A program made the position numbers and the translations under genes. Source: an uncultured beta proteobacterium (lineage in GTDB: Bacteria; Pseudomonadota; Gammaproteobacteria; Burkholderiales; SG8-39). From it: 36,843 nucleotides of DNA. Under the pieces are notes generated by a model. It was not told the DNA's origin and searched no databases. It was given only the letters and a program-made list of their open reading frames with translations. Each line of letters starts with the position of its first letter. The first letter of the stretch is position 1. Below, piece after piece: positions 22,540-31,517 of this stretch. The stretch is from contig CAIYPG010000167.1 in assembly GCA_903928055.1 (NCBI GenBank), positions 1-36,843 on the forward strand, in the 5' to 3' direction.

Positions 22540-23808
22540 TTATTTCAGCGTGGCCCAGCTCAGGGGGTCGAAAGCGCGGCCCTCGTGACGCATTTCAAAG
22601 TATAAACCTGATTCTTCGCTTCCACCGCTGGCGCCGGTGGTCGCCACCGGATCGCCGGCGCGCACTGTTTCCCCCACGCCTTTCAGCACCGCCTCGTTGT
22701 TGCCGTAGATCGTCAGGTAGCCCTGGCCGTGGTCCAGGATCAGCAGGTTGCCGAAACCGCGCATCCAGTCGGCGAAAACCACCCGGCCTGCGGCCACTGC
22801 CCGGACTTCCTGGCCGCTGGAGGTGCGGATGAACAATCCCTTCCAGGATGGACCGCCCTCCGTACGTGGACTGCCAAAGCGGCTGGCAAGTTCCCCGCGC
22901 ACCGGCAAACGCAGCGCGCCCTTCAGTTTGGCGAAGGCGGTTCCGATGGTGTCGGCGACAGGCGATTCGGGCACCTGGGTATTGCTGCGCACCGGTGCCC
23001 CGGATGGCCGGGGCCTGGCCGCCTGCTTCCTGGCCTCGTCGGCGATCACTCGCGACAGCGCCTCCACCAGGCGCGTCAGGCGGGATTCGTCCCGTTCCAG
23101 GCCTTTCACTTCGCGGCGCTGGTCGCGCAACTGCGCGGAGAGCTTGTCCATCACGCGCCGGCGTGCCGACTGTTCTTTTGCGAGCTGGTCGCGCTCCTTT
23201 TTCTGGTCGGCTTCGATTTCCGCCAGTTCGGCGGTCTTTTCGCGGGTCTGGCCCTGCAGTTCCAGCAGCCAGGCGAGCGTGGCGCGCAGCGAACGGATCA
23301 TTTCGGCCTGCGCGCGCGAAATGTAACCGTAGTAATGCAGGTCGCGCGCCGTCTGGTTGGGGTCGACACCGGAGACGACGAGTTTCAGGTAGTCGGCTTC
23401 GCCGCCCAGGTAGCGTACGGTGAGCAGCCGGCCGATCGCCTCCTGGCGGCTGCCCAGATCGCTTTCCACGCGGCGGGCTTCTCCGCCGAGGCGGTTCAGT
23501 TCGGCGCGTGCGTCCTGGCGTTCGGTGGCAAGGTTGTGCAGTTCGCGATTGGCCTCGGAAATGGCGCGCTCGGATTCGCGCAGGGCGTCGCGTGCCTCAT
23601 TGCGCGACTCCTCGGCGCTGGCGATGTCGTTCTTCAGCCGGTCGATGCGCCCGCGCAGTTCCTTGAGGTCTTCGGGATCGACTTTCGGAGCGCGCTTGGC
23701 GGCAAAGGCGGGCTCCGGCCACAGCGGAAGCGTTGCAGTAACACCGGCGGCAAGCGCGGCAGCGAGCACGGCGATCCGGCCGCCGCGGCTCGCGCCGGCC
23801 GGGTGCAT
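22540..23808 (-). CDS. envC: Murein hydrolase activator EnvC (degenerate M23/LytM)
   Basis: 422 residues. A signal peptide ends PAFA (about 36), a long coiled coil follows (about 45-270, rich in heptads of Arg/Glu/Leu), and a C-terminal LytM domain spans about 300-420. The usual zinc ligands are missing: the HxxxD site reads SWKGLFIRT and the HxH site reads LYFEMR. This loss marks EnvC, which does not cut peptidoglycan but activates AmiA/AmiB amidases at the septum. Its ATG shares one base with the gpmA stop (TGATG), so the two are translationally coupled. The ctp gene follows 109 bases on. Confidence 0.93.
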   Translation of the reverse strand: MHPAGASRGGRIAVLAAALAAGVTATLPLWPEPAFAAKRAPKVDPEDLKELRGRIDRLKNDIASAEESRNEARDALRESERAISEANRELHNLATERQDARAELNRLGGEARRVESDLGSRQEAIGRLLTVRYLGGEADYLKLVVSGVDPNQTARDLHYYGYISRAQAEMIRSLRATLAWLLELQGQTREKTAELAEIEADQKKERDQLAKEQSARRRVMDKLSAQLRDQRREVKGLERDESRLTRLVEALSRVIADEARKQAARPRPSGAPVRSNTQVPESPVADTIGTAFAKLKGALRLPVRGELASRFGSPRTEGGPSWKGLFIRTSSGQEVRAVAAGRVVFADWMRGFGNLLILDHGQGYLTIYGNNEAVLKGVGETVRAGDPVATTGASGGSEESGLYFEMRHEGRAFDPLSWATLK

Positions 23809-24554
23809 CAGCGCGCTTTCCCCTGTGCAGCCACGGCGGCAGCCTTGGCGGCCGCTGCTTCGGCGTCGCCAAGGTAGTAGTGGCGTATCGGCTTCAACGC
23901 CGCATCCAGTTCATAGACCTGGGGAATGCCGGTGGGGATGTTCAGATCGACGATGTCCTGGTCGCTGATGTTGTCCAGGTACTTCACCAGTGCGCGCAGC
24001 GAATTGCCATGTGCGGCGACGATGACACGCCTGCCTTCGCGCACGCTGGGCGCGATGACGTTGTTCCAGTAGGGCACGACGCGCGCCACGGTGTCCTTGA
24101 GGCATTCGGTCATGGGCAGCTCGGCATCACTGAGCGCGGCATAGCGCGGATCCTTGCGCACGCTGCGCGGATCATCGGCGGTGAGGGCCGGGGGTGCGAT
24201 GTCGTAGGCGCGACGCCAGATCAGCACCTGTTCCTCGCTGGTCTTGGCTGCCATTTCGGCCTTGTTCAGGCCCTGCAGCGCGCCGTAGCTGCGCTCGTTC
24301 AGGCGCCAGGAGTTGTGCACGGGCAGCCACATGCGGTCCATTTCCTCGAGCGCCAGCCACAGCGTCTTGATGGCGCGCTTGAGCACCGAGGTATGGGCGA
24401 CGTCGAAGTCATAGCCTTCGGCCTTGAGCAGGCGGCCGGCGGCGCGCGCTTCCTCGCAACCGGCTTCGGACAGGCCGACGTCAGCCCAGCCGGTAAAGCG
24501 GTTTTCACTGTTCCAGACGGACTCGCCGTGCCTGAGGAGAACGATTCGGTGCAT
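23808..24554 (-). CDS. gpmA: 2,3-bisphosphoglycerate-dependent phosphoglycerate mutase
   Basis: 248 residues from the ATG at 24554; the open frame continues upstream to 24659 but only as low-complexity sequence. It interconverts 3- and 2-phosphoglycerate in glycolysis and gluconeogenesis. The phosphohistidine motif is [19 protein letters not shown] (residues 4-22); further family blocks are [39 protein letters not shown]-like PALTADDPR, and [17 protein letters not shown] with the second catalytic His. First gene of a gpmA-envC-ctp-moeB set, an order I recall from Bordetella-like genomes. Confidence 0.96.
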   Translation of the reverse strand: MHRIVLLRHGESVWNSENRFTGWADVGLSEAGCEEARAAGRLLKAEGYDFDVAHTSVLKRAIKTLWLALEEMDRMWLPVHNSWRLNERSYGALQGLNKAEMAAKTSEEQVLIWRRAYDIAPPALTADDPRSVRKDPRYAALSDAELPMTECLKDTVARVVPYWNNVIAPSVREGRRVIVAAHGNSLRALVKYLDNISDQDIVDLNIPTGIPQVYELDAALKPIRHYYLGDAEAAAAKAAAVAAQGKAR

Positions 24555-24713
24555 GGTGCGTGTTTCCGGGATGGTTGAAATTTTCCGGCGAACCGGAGGG
24601 TTATTGCCCTCGCGCCGGCCTGTTGCCGCCGTTTGTCGTCTTTTGCCGTCTTTTCCCAAGGGGTCGCGGCGGCGCTTCCGCCATGGCGTTTAGGAAAGAG
24701 CTTGCAAGGCCCT

Positions 24714-24719
24714 TATAAT
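24714..24719 (+). promoter_or_regulatory. Perfect -10 box (TATAAT) upstream of the rhodanese gene
   Basis: TATAAT lies at 24714-24719 in the divergent gpmA/rhodanese gap, 120 bases before the rhodanese start. No good -35 is found 16-18 bases upstream, so the promoter is only partly supported. The gap also has a short repeat of GTCTTTTGCC near 24640. Confidence 0.45.
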
Positions 24720-24839
24720 AACCGATGATTCAAGCTTTTCCCGGGCGTACCGCGTTTGAAAATCGGCTGCGCGCCCGCGAAATGCCCGCATGCGGCCGGG
24801 TTGCCGCAGCTGTTCCAAACCGTGGATTGATCAAGCGCA

Positions 24840-25265
24840 ATGGATATCCCGAAGTTCCTGCTGGACAATATTTACCTGGTCGTGGTCGCTCTGGTGAGCG
24901 GCGGCTGGCTGATCTGGCCGCTGTTGCGTGGCAGTGCCAGTGCCTCTTCGCTCAGCACGCTGCAGGCCACCCAGATGATCAACCAGCAGGATGCGCTGCT
25001 GCTGGACGTGCGCGATGTGTCGGCCTATGCGGGCGGGCACATCCTCAATGCCCGAAACATTCCCATGCAGCAGCTGGATGAGCGCGCCGCGGACCTTGCC
25101 AGGCAAAAAGGCAAGGACCGGCCGGTGATCGTGTATTGCGATACCGGCGCCCGTTCCGCGGCGGCCGAGGCGGTGCTTGCCAAGCATGGCCTGGAGAAGG
25201 TGTTTGCGCTGGACGGCGGACTGTCGGCCTGGAAGGCGGCCGGTCTTCCGATCGAAAAGAACTGA
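24840..25265 (+). CDS. Membrane-anchored rhodanese-domain protein
   Basis: 141 residues. One N-terminal TM helix (about 9-29: IYLVVVALVSGGWLIWPLL) anchors a cytoplasmic rhodanese domain (about 40-138). Active-site loop CDTGARS (Cys about 106) with the typical LLLDVRD and GGHILNARNIPM and LDGGLSAWKAAGLP motifs. It is a sulfur carrier/sulfurtransferase of uncertain acceptor. The order rhodanese-grxC-secB-gpsA is common in beta- and gammaproteobacteria. No clear ribosome site precedes the ATG. Confidence 0.9.
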   Translation: MDIPKFLLDNIYLVVVALVSGGWLIWPLLRGSASASSLSTLQATQMINQQDALLLDVRDVSAYAGGHILNARNIPMQQLDERAADLARQKGKDRPVIVYCDTGARSAAAEAVLAKHGLEKVFALDGGLSAWKAAGLPIEKN

Positions 25266-25275
25266 GGAGCCCGTC

Positions 25276-25542
25276 GTGGCAAGAATCACGCTCTATGCAA
25301 CCGCCTCCTGCCCCTACTGCGTGCGCGCCGAGGCCCTGCTGAAATCCAAGGGCGTGCCTGCAGCGGACATTGAGAAGGTGCGCGTCGACCTCGATCCGGT
25401 GCGTCGCCAGGAGATGATGGACAAGACCGGCCGCCGGACCGTGCCGCAGATCTGGATTGGCGAAACCCATGTGGGTGGATTCGATGATCTGCACGCGCTC
25501 GACCGCGACGGGAAGCTCGATCCCCTGCTGGCCGCGGCCTGA
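25276..25542 (+). CDS. grxC: Glutaredoxin 3
   Basis: 88 residues from a GTG at 25276, selected because GAGGAG lies 6-11 bases upstream and the product then begins right at the first beta strand (ARITLYATASCPYC). Redox site CPYC at 12-15; TVPQIWIGETHVGGFDDL carries the cis-Pro and glutathione-binding GG. It reduces disulfides and glutathione adducts in the cytoplasm using GSH. It begins 10 bases after the rhodanese stop. Confidence 0.93.
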   Translation: MARITLYATASCPYCVRAEALLKSKGVPAADIEKVRVDLDPVRRQEMMDKTGRRTVPQIWIGETHVGGFDDLHALDRDGKLDPLLAAA

Positions 25543-25630
25543 AGGCCCGAGCGCTTTCTGGAAGCCTTCTGGCGCAGCGCCACCCCGCATCCGATAAACC
25601 CATACCGACATTATTCAAACTGGAGCCGTA

Positions 25631-26128
25631 ATGAGTGAAGCACAACAGCCCGCAACGGGCGAGGGCCAACAGGCCATATTCAACATCGAGAAGATCTACG
25701 TGAAGGACCTGTCGCTCGAGGTGCCCGGGGCGCCGCAGGTGTTCCTGCAGGCGGGAGAGCCGCAACTGGAAGTGCAGTTGAACCACAAGGCGCAGGGGAT
25801 CGATGGCGTGTTGTTCGATGTGGCGGTGTCGGTGACCGTGACCGCCAAGGTGGCCGACAAGACGCTGTTCCTGGTCGAGGTGGTGCAGGCCGGCATCTTC
25901 CAGATACGTGGCGTTCCCGAGGCTGATCTTCCCCAGGTGCTGGGCATCGTCTGCCCCAACATCCTGTTTCCTTATGCCCGTGAAACCATCTCCGACATGG
26001 TCAACCGCGCCGGCTTCCCGCCGGTACTGCTTGCGCCGGTGAATTTCGAGGTGCTGTTCCAGCAGGCGCAGCAGGCCCAGCAGGGTGGTGCAGGTGCGGA
26101 TGGTCCGCGCATCGAAATCGCCCACTGA
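25631..26128 (+). CDS. secB: Protein-export chaperone SecB
   Basis: 165 residues. SecB landmarks: FNIEKIYVKDLSLEVPGAP (16-34), LEVVQAGIF-type strand LVEVVQAGIFQIRG, CPNILFPYARETISDMVNRAGFPPVLLAPVNFE (about 109-141), and a Gln-rich C-terminal helix with basic/acidic end. The tetramer holds preproteins unfolded and delivers them to SecA. Lies between grxC and gpsA as in many proteobacteria. Confidence 0.96.
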   Translation: MSEAQQPATGEGQQAIFNIEKIYVKDLSLEVPGAPQVFLQAGEPQLEVQLNHKAQGIDGVLFDVAVSVTVTAKVADKTLFLVEVVQAGIFQIRGVPEADLPQVLGIVCPNILFPYARETISDMVNRAGFPPVLLAPVNFEVLFQQAQQAQQGGAGADGPRIEIAH

Positions 26129-26172
26129 AATGGTGCGTTGCCTGAAATGACAAACCGGTGGGGCGCAGCCAG

Positions 26173-26619
26173 GTGAAATTTTCGCGAACCGCTGCTGTTG
26201 CCCTTGCTGCAGTACTGCTGCCGGCGGCGGTTGCCGCTGCCGATTTCCGCTCCGTCGCCGAGCGTGTTGCGGTGCTGTACGACGCACCGTCTGCGCGTGC
26301 CACGAAACTGTTTGTCGTGAGCCAGTATTACCCGGTTGAAGTGATGGTGACCGTGGATGCCTGGGTCAAGGTGCGCGATGCCACGGGCGGACTGGCCTGG
26401 ATCGAAAAGAAATTCCTGTCTGACCGGCGCACCGTGCTGGTCAAGGCGGCCACCGCCGAAGTGCGACAGTCCGCGGATGAAAAATCGCCGCTGGTGTTTC
26501 AGGCGCGCGAAGGCCTCGCCCTGGAACTGGCCGAGGTGGGCGCCTCCGGTTGGGTGAAGGTGCGCCACCGTGACGGGCTGGGCGGCTATGTCCGCGCCGG
26601 CCAGGTGTGGGGCTTGTAG
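26173..26619 (+). CDS. Exported bacterial SH3-domain protein
   Basis: 148 residues from a GTG at 26173, chosen because the product then starts with a tidy signal peptide ([23 protein letters not shown]); a GTG at 26158 is the alternative. The mature protein is two SH3b-like repeats: [20 protein letters not shown] to WIEKKFLS, and [20 protein letters not shown] to [11 protein letters not shown]. Bacterial SH3 domains often bind peptidoglycan or partner proteins in the envelope. It sits between secB and gpsA, 22 bases before the latter. Confidence 0.83.
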   Translation: MKFSRTAAVALAAVLLPAAVAAADFRSVAERVAVLYDAPSARATKLFVVSQYYPVEVMVTVDAWVKVRDATGGLAWIEKKFLSDRRTVLVKAATAEVRQSADEKSPLVFQAREGLALELAEVGASGWVKVRHRDGLGGYVRAGQVWGL

Positions 26620-26641
26620 CCCTTATCGGATCGACGCGTTC

Positions 26642-27634
26642 ATGAAGATTGCCATTCTTGGCGCGGGTGCATGGGGCACGGCCCTCGCCGTGGCGCTTGC
26701 GGCCCGGCATCGCATCTCGCTGCTGGCACGCGACCCGTCCGCCGCGGCGGGGCTGGCCGGATCGCGCCGCAATGCGCGCTACCTTCCCGATGTCGTGCTG
26801 CCTGCGGCCATCGAACCCACGGCGGATTTCGATGCGGCGCTGGCCGGTGCCGGACTGGTGCTGATTGCCACGCCGGTGGCGGGCCTGCGCGACAGCCTGC
26901 GCCGCCTGAAGGCCGCCCCGGGTGCGAAGGTGGTTCCAGTGGTATGGGCTTGCAAGGGCTTCGAGGCGGGCACCGCCCTGCTGCCGCATCAGCTGGTGGC
27001 GGAGGAACTGGGGGCGGGGCGCATCTGCGCCGCCCTGTCCGGCCCGAGCTTTGCCGAGGAAGTGGCCAAGGGAAAACCGACCGCGCTGACCCTTGCTGCA
27101 GCAAACGAGGCGTTTGCCCGTGACATGGCGCGCGAACTCCATCAACCGGTGCTGCGCGTGTACTACACCGATGACATTGCCGGCGTGGAGGTTGGCGGCG
27201 CGGTGAAGAACGTCATGGCGATCGCCACCGGCCTGTGCGATGGCATGGGCCTTGGCATGAATGCGCGCGCTGCGCTGATCACACGCGGCCTGGCCGAGAT
27301 CACGCGCCTGGGGATGAAGCTGGGCGGCCGTGCCGAAACCTTCATGGGCCTGGCCGGCGCGGGCGACCTCATCCTTACCTGCACCGGGGACCTGTCGCGC
27401 AACCGGCGCGTCGGGCTGCTGCTTGCACAGGGACGCAAGCTCGATGAAGTGCTGCGCCAGCTCGGGCATGTCGCCGAAGGCGTGCATTCGGCGCGTGAGA
27501 CGGAGCGCCTTGCGAGGCAGGCGGACGTGGACATGCCGATTACCGCTGCGGTATGCGGCGTGCTGTTCGGCGGGATGGGGCCGCGCGAGGCGGTGCAGCG
27601 CCTGCTGGCGCGTGACCCGAAGAGCGAGGCCTGA
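26642..27634 (+). CDS. gpsA: Glycerol-3-phosphate dehydrogenase [NAD(P)+]
   Basis: 330 residues from the ATG at 26642; an upstream in-frame ATG at 26570 is inside the previous gene. It makes sn-glycerol 3-phosphate from dihydroxyacetone phosphate for phospholipid synthesis. NAD(P) motif [12 protein letters not shown] (4-15), [10 protein letters not shown] (about 101-110), [17 protein letters not shown] (about 137-153), the catalytic Lys in [13 protein letters not shown] (about 185-197), and [10 protein letters not shown] near residue 255. All typical. Confidence 0.96.
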   Translation: MKIAILGAGAWGTALAVALAARHRISLLARDPSAAAGLAGSRRNARYLPDVVLPAAIEPTADFDAALAGAGLVLIATPVAGLRDSLRRLKAAPGAKVVPVVWACKGFEAGTALLPHQLVAEELGAGRICAALSGPSFAEEVAKGKPTALTLAAANEAFARDMARELHQPVLRVYYTDDIAGVEVGGAVKNVMAIATGLCDGMGLGMNARAALITRGLAEITRLGMKLGGRAETFMGLAGAGDLILTCTGDLSRNRRVGLLLAQGRKLDEVLRQLGHVAEGVHSARETERLARQADVDMPITAAVCGVLFGGMGPREAVQRLLARDPKSEA

Positions 27635-27683
27635 TCCGCCTGCCAAACCTGATTTATGATCAATTTCATTATTCTTATTAGTA

Positions 27684-27712
27684 TTGGTGAGAGTTAATTG
27701 ATTAATTAATAT
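27684..27712 (+). promoter_or_regulatory. Possible sigma-70 promoter in an AT-rich patch before the Bug gene
   Basis: TTGGTG (27684-27689), 17 bases, TAATAT (27707-27712). The surrounding 27650-27720 is markedly AT-rich in a GC-rich genome, which fits a promoter or a regulator/nucleoid-protein site. About 100 bases before the start codon. Confidence 0.4.
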
Positions 27713-27815
27713 CAGTATCAACGCGAACTTCCGTCGTCGTGCAGAAACGTATCCGATCGTTGCATTCGTTGCATTTCTCAAAGCCGCATCCATCAGGTTT
27801 CAGTCAGGAGCATCC

Positions 27816-28811
27816 ATGAGCAACCGCCGCAATGTCACCGGTCCCGTCCTCGCCACCGTATTTGCCCTGTCCGCAGCGGTGGGCCCTTTCGCCATCCCCG
27901 AGGCGGCGGCCCAGGCCTTTCCTTCGCGGCCTCTGCGCATGGTGGTCCCCTATCCGCCGGGTGGCGCGACCGACATCATTTCGCGCAACCTGGGGCAGAA
28001 AATTTCCGAGGACTTCAAGCAGCAGGTGCTGGTTGACAACCGCGGCGGCGGCGGCCAGGTCATCGGCACCGAGATCGTCGCCAAGGCGCCGGCCGACGGC
28101 TATACCTTGCTGCTGTGCTCGGTCACGCATTCCATCAACCCCGCGCTGCTTGCCAAACTGCCCTATGACACGGCGCGCGATTTCACGCCGGTATCATTTG
28201 TCGGTTCCTCGCCGCTGGTGATGGCGGTCTATCCCGGCTTGCCGGCAAACACCATGAGGGAGTTCATTGCGCTGGCCCGCTCGCAGCCAGGCCGGATCAA
28301 TTACGCTTCCGCCGGCAATGGTTCGGGCGGCCACCTGGCGATGGAACTGCTGAAGAGCATGGCCGGGCTGGACATTGTGCACGTGCCATACAAAGGCGCC
28401 GGGCCGGCTGCAATCGACCTGGTCGCCGGGCAGGTATCCGCGCTGTTCAGCAGTCCGCTGGCAGTGGTGCCACTGGCGAAGGGGGGCAAGCTGCGGTTGC
28501 TGGCCAATACGGGCAAGGCGCGTTCCGCCACCCTGCCCGATGTGCCCACGGTCGCTGAGTCGGGCGTGCCCGGTTACGAGTCCTCACTGTGGTACGGCAT
28601 CCTGGGTCCCAAGGGGCTGCCGCATGAAATCGTCATGCGCCTGAACACTTCCATACGCGCCGGCCTGGCCGCGCCCGACCTCCGTGAGAAATTCGAAATC
28701 GGCGGCGTGGATGCGCAAAGCTCGACGCCTGAAGAATTCGCCGCCTACATCAGCAGCGAAATGGCCAAGTGGAAAGTGGTCATCGAGAAGGCCAACATCA
28801 AGCCCGAGTGA
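27816..28811 (+). CDS. Bug-type tripartite tricarboxylate transporter substrate-binding protein
   Basis: 331 residues. A signal peptide (1-33, ending AAAQA) is followed by the Bug fold: FPSRPLRMVVPYPPGGATDIISR (35-57), VDNRGGGGQVIGTEIVAKAPADGYTLL, the NYASAGNGSGGHLAMELL loop and VHVPYKGAGPAAIDLVAGQV. These periplasmic proteins bind carboxylates and similar small molecules; the ligand is not predictable here. Bug genes are hugely expanded in Bordetella, Cupriavidus and relatives, one reason to place the genome in Burkholderiales. No TctA/TctB membrane genes accompany it (orphan, as is common). Confidence 0.93.
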   Translation: MSNRRNVTGPVLATVFALSAAVGPFAIPEAAAQAFPSRPLRMVVPYPPGGATDIISRNLGQKISEDFKQQVLVDNRGGGGQVIGTEIVAKAPADGYTLLLCSVTHSINPALLAKLPYDTARDFTPVSFVGSSPLVMAVYPGLPANTMREFIALARSQPGRINYASAGNGSGGHLAMELLKSMAGLDIVHVPYKGAGPAAIDLVAGQVSALFSSPLAVVPLAKGGKLRLLANTGKARSATLPDVPTVAESGVPGYESSLWYGILGPKGLPHEIVMRLNTSIRAGLAAPDLREKFEIGGVDAQSSTPEEFAAYISSEMAKWKVVIEKANIKPE

Positions 28812-28824
28812 CTTTGAACCGGCG

Positions 28825-29289
28825 TCATCGTCCGGCCGCGAATCCGGACTGTCGCCAGGCCTCGTAGACCACCACTGCCACGGCATTGGACAGGTTCAGG
28901 CTGCGGCTGCCATCGACCATCGGAATGCGCAGGCGCCGATCGGACGCGAAAGCGGCAAGCACACCGGCCGGCAGTCCGCGTGTTTCCGGTCCGAACACGA
29001 ACACGTCATCCCTCTCGAAGCGGGCGTCGCCGTAGGCGCCTTCGCCACGCGTGCTGATGGCATACAGGCGCCGTCCGGAAAAATGCGCGGCGCAGGCTGC
29101 CCAGTCGTCATGGACGACCATATGCGCGATGTCACCGTAATCCAGGCCGGAACGTTTCAGTGCGCGGTCATTCAGGCGGAAACCCAGCGGTTGCACCAGG
29201 TGCAGGCGGCAGCCGGTGTTCGCGGCCAGACGCAGGATATTGCCCGTGTTCGGCGGGATTTCCGGCTCGTACAGCACGATGTCAAACAT
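28825..29289 (-). CDS. trmL: tRNA (cytidine(34)-2'-O)-methyltransferase TrmL
   Basis: 154 residues from the ATG at 29289; longer in-frame starts overlap comF. It methylates the wobble base ribose of tRNA-Leu isoacceptors. SPOUT knot motifs: LYEPEIPPNTGNILRLAANTG (6-26), FVFGPETRGLP (about 95-105) and RIPMVDGSRSLNLSNAVAVVVYEAWRQ (about 120-146). It overlaps the comF 3' end by 8 bases, so the two genes are coupled. Confidence 0.94.
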   Translation of the reverse strand: MFDIVLYEPEIPPNTGNILRLAANTGCRLHLVQPLGFRLNDRALKRSGLDYGDIAHMVVHDDWAACAAHFSGRRLYAISTRGEGAYGDARFERDDVFVFGPETRGLPAGVLAAFASDRRLRIPMVDGSRSLNLSNAVAVVVYEAWRQSGFAAGR

Positions 29290-30058
29290 GATGTCCGCCG
29301 CCCTGTGGGATTCCGTCAAGCCAGGTGCGCGCTGCGATGCAGTTTTCCACACGCGCGGCCCCGGCGCGTTTGAGCACGCGGGCCAGTTCATTGAGCGATG
29401 CGCCGGTGGTCATGACGTCATCGATGACGAGAACCGACAACCCGGTGACGTCACCGTGGCAGGCAAATGCGCCGCGCAGGTTGGCGCGACGTCGCGCCAT
29501 CGGCAGGTCAGCCTGCGGTGGCGTGTCGCGCAGCCGCACCGCGGCATCCCGCAACAGGGGCCGCTGCAATGCACGGGCGACATGGCGCGCGATCTCGACC
29601 GCCTGGTTGAAGCCACGTGCAGCCAGGCGGGCCGGATGCAGCGGCATGGGCACGATGACATCGGGCAGCGCATCGGACAGCATGGAGGGCGCATCCTGCA
29701 GGCGTTCCAGCATCAGACCGGCCAGCAGCGTGGCGATCGGCAGCCTGGCGCTGTACTTCAGTGACTGGATGAGGCGGTCGGCGGGAAAAGCGTAACGCAG
29801 CGCCGCATGGGTGGCATCGAAATGCGGCGGTCGTTTCAGGCAGGTGCCGCATATTTCCGCCGACGGCGAGGGCATGGCGCATCTCGGGCAGCAGGCCGTG
29901 CCGGTACGCAGCAGGCTGCTCCGACAGGGCTGACAGAGCAGCGCTGCGCCGCTGCCTGTGCCGCAGAGCTGGCAGTCCTGCGGCAGCAGCGCGGAGAGCC
30001 ATCCGGCGGCGCGCGAAACCAGTGGCTGGGCGTGAGATGGGAAGTGCATGGAATGCAT
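29282..30058 (-). CDS. ComF family phosphoribosyltransferase-like protein
   Basis: 258 residues (or 255 from a third-codon Met at 30049). Two N-terminal zinc-ribbon pairs (CQLCG, CQPC, CPRC, CGTC; about 29-73) precede a type I phosphoribosyltransferase domain ending with the PRPP loop VLVIDDVMTTGASLNE (about 209-224). ComF/GntX proteins serve in DNA uptake in competent bacteria; elsewhere the role is unclear. Divergent from bioC with 70 bases between. Confidence 0.92.
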   Translation of the reverse strand: MHSMHFPSHAQPLVSRAAGWLSALLPQDCQLCGTGSGAALLCQPCRSSLLRTGTACCPRCAMPSPSAEICGTCLKRPPHFDATHAALRYAFPADRLIQSLKYSARLPIATLLAGLMLERLQDAPSMLSDALPDVIVPMPLHPARLAARGFNQAVEIARHVARALQRPLLRDAAVRLRDTPPQADLPMARRRANLRGAFACHGDVTGLSVLVIDDVMTTGASLNELARVLKRAGAARVENCIAARTWLDGIPQGGGHHV

Positions 30059-30064
30059 GAACGA

Positions 30065-30095
30065 TTGAAGTCCGCTTCGGGCTGACCGCTACAAT
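30065..30095 (+). promoter_or_regulatory. Possible bioC promoter in the comF-bioC gap
   Basis: TTGAAG (30065-30070), 19 bases, TACAAT (30090-30095), about 33 bases before the bioC start. The -10 is good; the spacing is longer than optimal. Confidence 0.4.
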
Positions 30096-30128
30096 GCGGC
30101 GCATGGATGGCATGGGATATACCCGAAC

Positions 30129-31088
30129 ATGAGCACACCGCCAAATCAATCGTATCCGGGCGGTGCGCCTGGCATTGCACGGCGAATTGACATGCGGGCG
30201 GCGCGGCGTTTTTTCAGCCGCAGCACCGACGGCGCGGATGTGTTGTCGCGCGAGGTGGAACGGCGCATGGCCGAGCGGCTGGAACTGGTGCGCCTGGATC
30301 CGGCCCGCATCCTGGACGCGGGCAGCGGACGCGGTGCCGGGCAGGCGCTGCTGGCGCAGCGTTACCCGCGTGCCGGGATCGTGGCGCTGGATGCGGCGCA
30401 TGCCCTGCTCGCACAGTCGGACGGACGGACGGGGCGCTCGATCTTGCGGCGCATTCGCGCGCTCGCAACCGGGTCGCACGGTGATGGCAGGTCAGGCATC
30501 GTGTGCGGGAATTTCAGCCAGCTGCCGTTTGCGCCGCGCAGTTTCCGGATGGCGTGGTCCAACCTGGCGCTCGCCTGGGCGGATGATCCCCTGCCGGTTT
30601 TCAGGGAAATGTGCCGGGTGCTCGAGGTGGGCGGTCTGCTCATGTTCTCCACCTATGGTCCGGACACGCTGAAGGAACTGCGGCAGGCCTTTGCGTCGGT
30701 GGATGCGGCTCCGCATGTGCATCCGTTCATCGACATGCACGACCTGGGCGATATGCTGGTCGCGGCTGGATTTTCCGAGCCGGTCATGGACATGGAAGTG
30801 ATCACGCTGACCTATCCGGATTTTGATGCGCTGGTGGCTGACTTGCGCATGTCCGGGCAGGTCAATGCCGCGGTTGACCGCCGCCGCGGGCTGATGGGCC
30901 GGCAAGCCTGGCGGCGCGTGTGCGAATCCTATGAGGGTCTGTGCAAGGCGGCGCGGAGTGATGGCCGTCTGCAGGCTACGGTCGAGGTCATTTACGGCCA
31001 TGCCTGGCGTCCCGAGCCGCAGTTGAGCGATGATGGGCGAAGCATCATCCGGACAGACTTCAAGACCCGTCCTTCCGGTGCACTTTGA
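30129..31088 (+). CDS. bioC: Malonyl-ACP O-methyltransferase BioC-like
   Basis: 319 residues. SAM-dependent class I methyltransferase: ILDAGSGRGAGQALLAQRYP (motif I, about 61-80), GIVALDAAHALL (motif II), the GNFSQLPFAPRSFRMAWSNLALAW stretch (about 126-149) typical of BioC, and GGLLMFSTYGPDTLKELRQAF (about 168-188). BioC methylates malonyl-ACP to start biotin synthesis. The protein has a longer spacer after motif II (RTGRSILRRIRALATGSHGDGR) than I would expect. No other bio gene is in the window; the comF-bioC neighbourhood is common. Confidence 0.87.
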   Translation: MSTPPNQSYPGGAPGIARRIDMRAARRFFSRSTDGADVLSREVERRMAERLELVRLDPARILDAGSGRGAGQALLAQRYPRAGIVALDAAHALLAQSDGRTGRSILRRIRALATGSHGDGRSGIVCGNFSQLPFAPRSFRMAWSNLALAWADDPLPVFREMCRVLEVGGLLMFSTYGPDTLKELRQAFASVDAAPHVHPFIDMHDLGDMLVAAGFSEPVMDMEVITLTYPDFDALVADLRMSGQVNAAVDRRRGLMGRQAWRRVCESYEGLCKAARSDGRLQATVEVIYGHAWRPEPQLSDDGRSIIRTDFKTRPSGAL

Positions 31089-31170
31089 CGCCTTCGCGTG
31101 GCCGCAACTGCGAGTGCATTTGAGACGCATTTTCAGTGGCTTGGATGCTCCATGCTGGTGCGATCGGCTT

Positions 31171-31212
31171 GCCGCCGCTGGGCTTAGTGTGTTAATTTAG
31201 CGCGGCTTTTTT
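31171..31212 (+). terminator. Intrinsic terminator after bioC
   Basis: GCCGCcGCT (31171-31179) pairs with AGCGCGGC (31199-31206) with one bulged C, a 19-base loop and six T directly after. It lies about 80 bases after the bioC stop. Confidence 0.6.
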
Positions 31213-31517
31213 ATGCATTTTGTGGCTGTTCGCGTACCACTCCCGATACCCATACGCCCTGTGGGCCGGTCCGGTTCTTGTCGGTCCGGTCCATGAATGC
31301 GATTCGTTTTGCGCCCGGTTTGCACACGATTGCCGGTGCCAATGTGCTGCAGGGGATGGGAAGCAGGCCCGGTTGGGGCCTGACCACCAGGTGCAATGTT
31401 GTTCTGGTATTTAGAGTGCGCCCGGACCGGCAACGGCCAGGCATGGTCGAATTCGGTCGGCGTGGCGTCGGATTCGCGCAGGTTTTGTAAACAGATTCGG
31501 TAAAAAACGGTGAGGAC
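31213..31517 (+). promoter_or_regulatory. Upstream region of the cox operon with repeated CCGGtCCGG sites
   Basis: 305 bases without a gene between the bioC terminator and ctaC. CCGGTCCGG occurs at 31266-31274, TCGGTCCGG at 31281-31289 (15-base spacing) and the reverse complement CCGGACCGG at 31422-31430. These could be operator sites for the operon. No convincing -35/-10 pair was identified, and ORFs here are unlikely to be genes. Confidence 0.4.
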
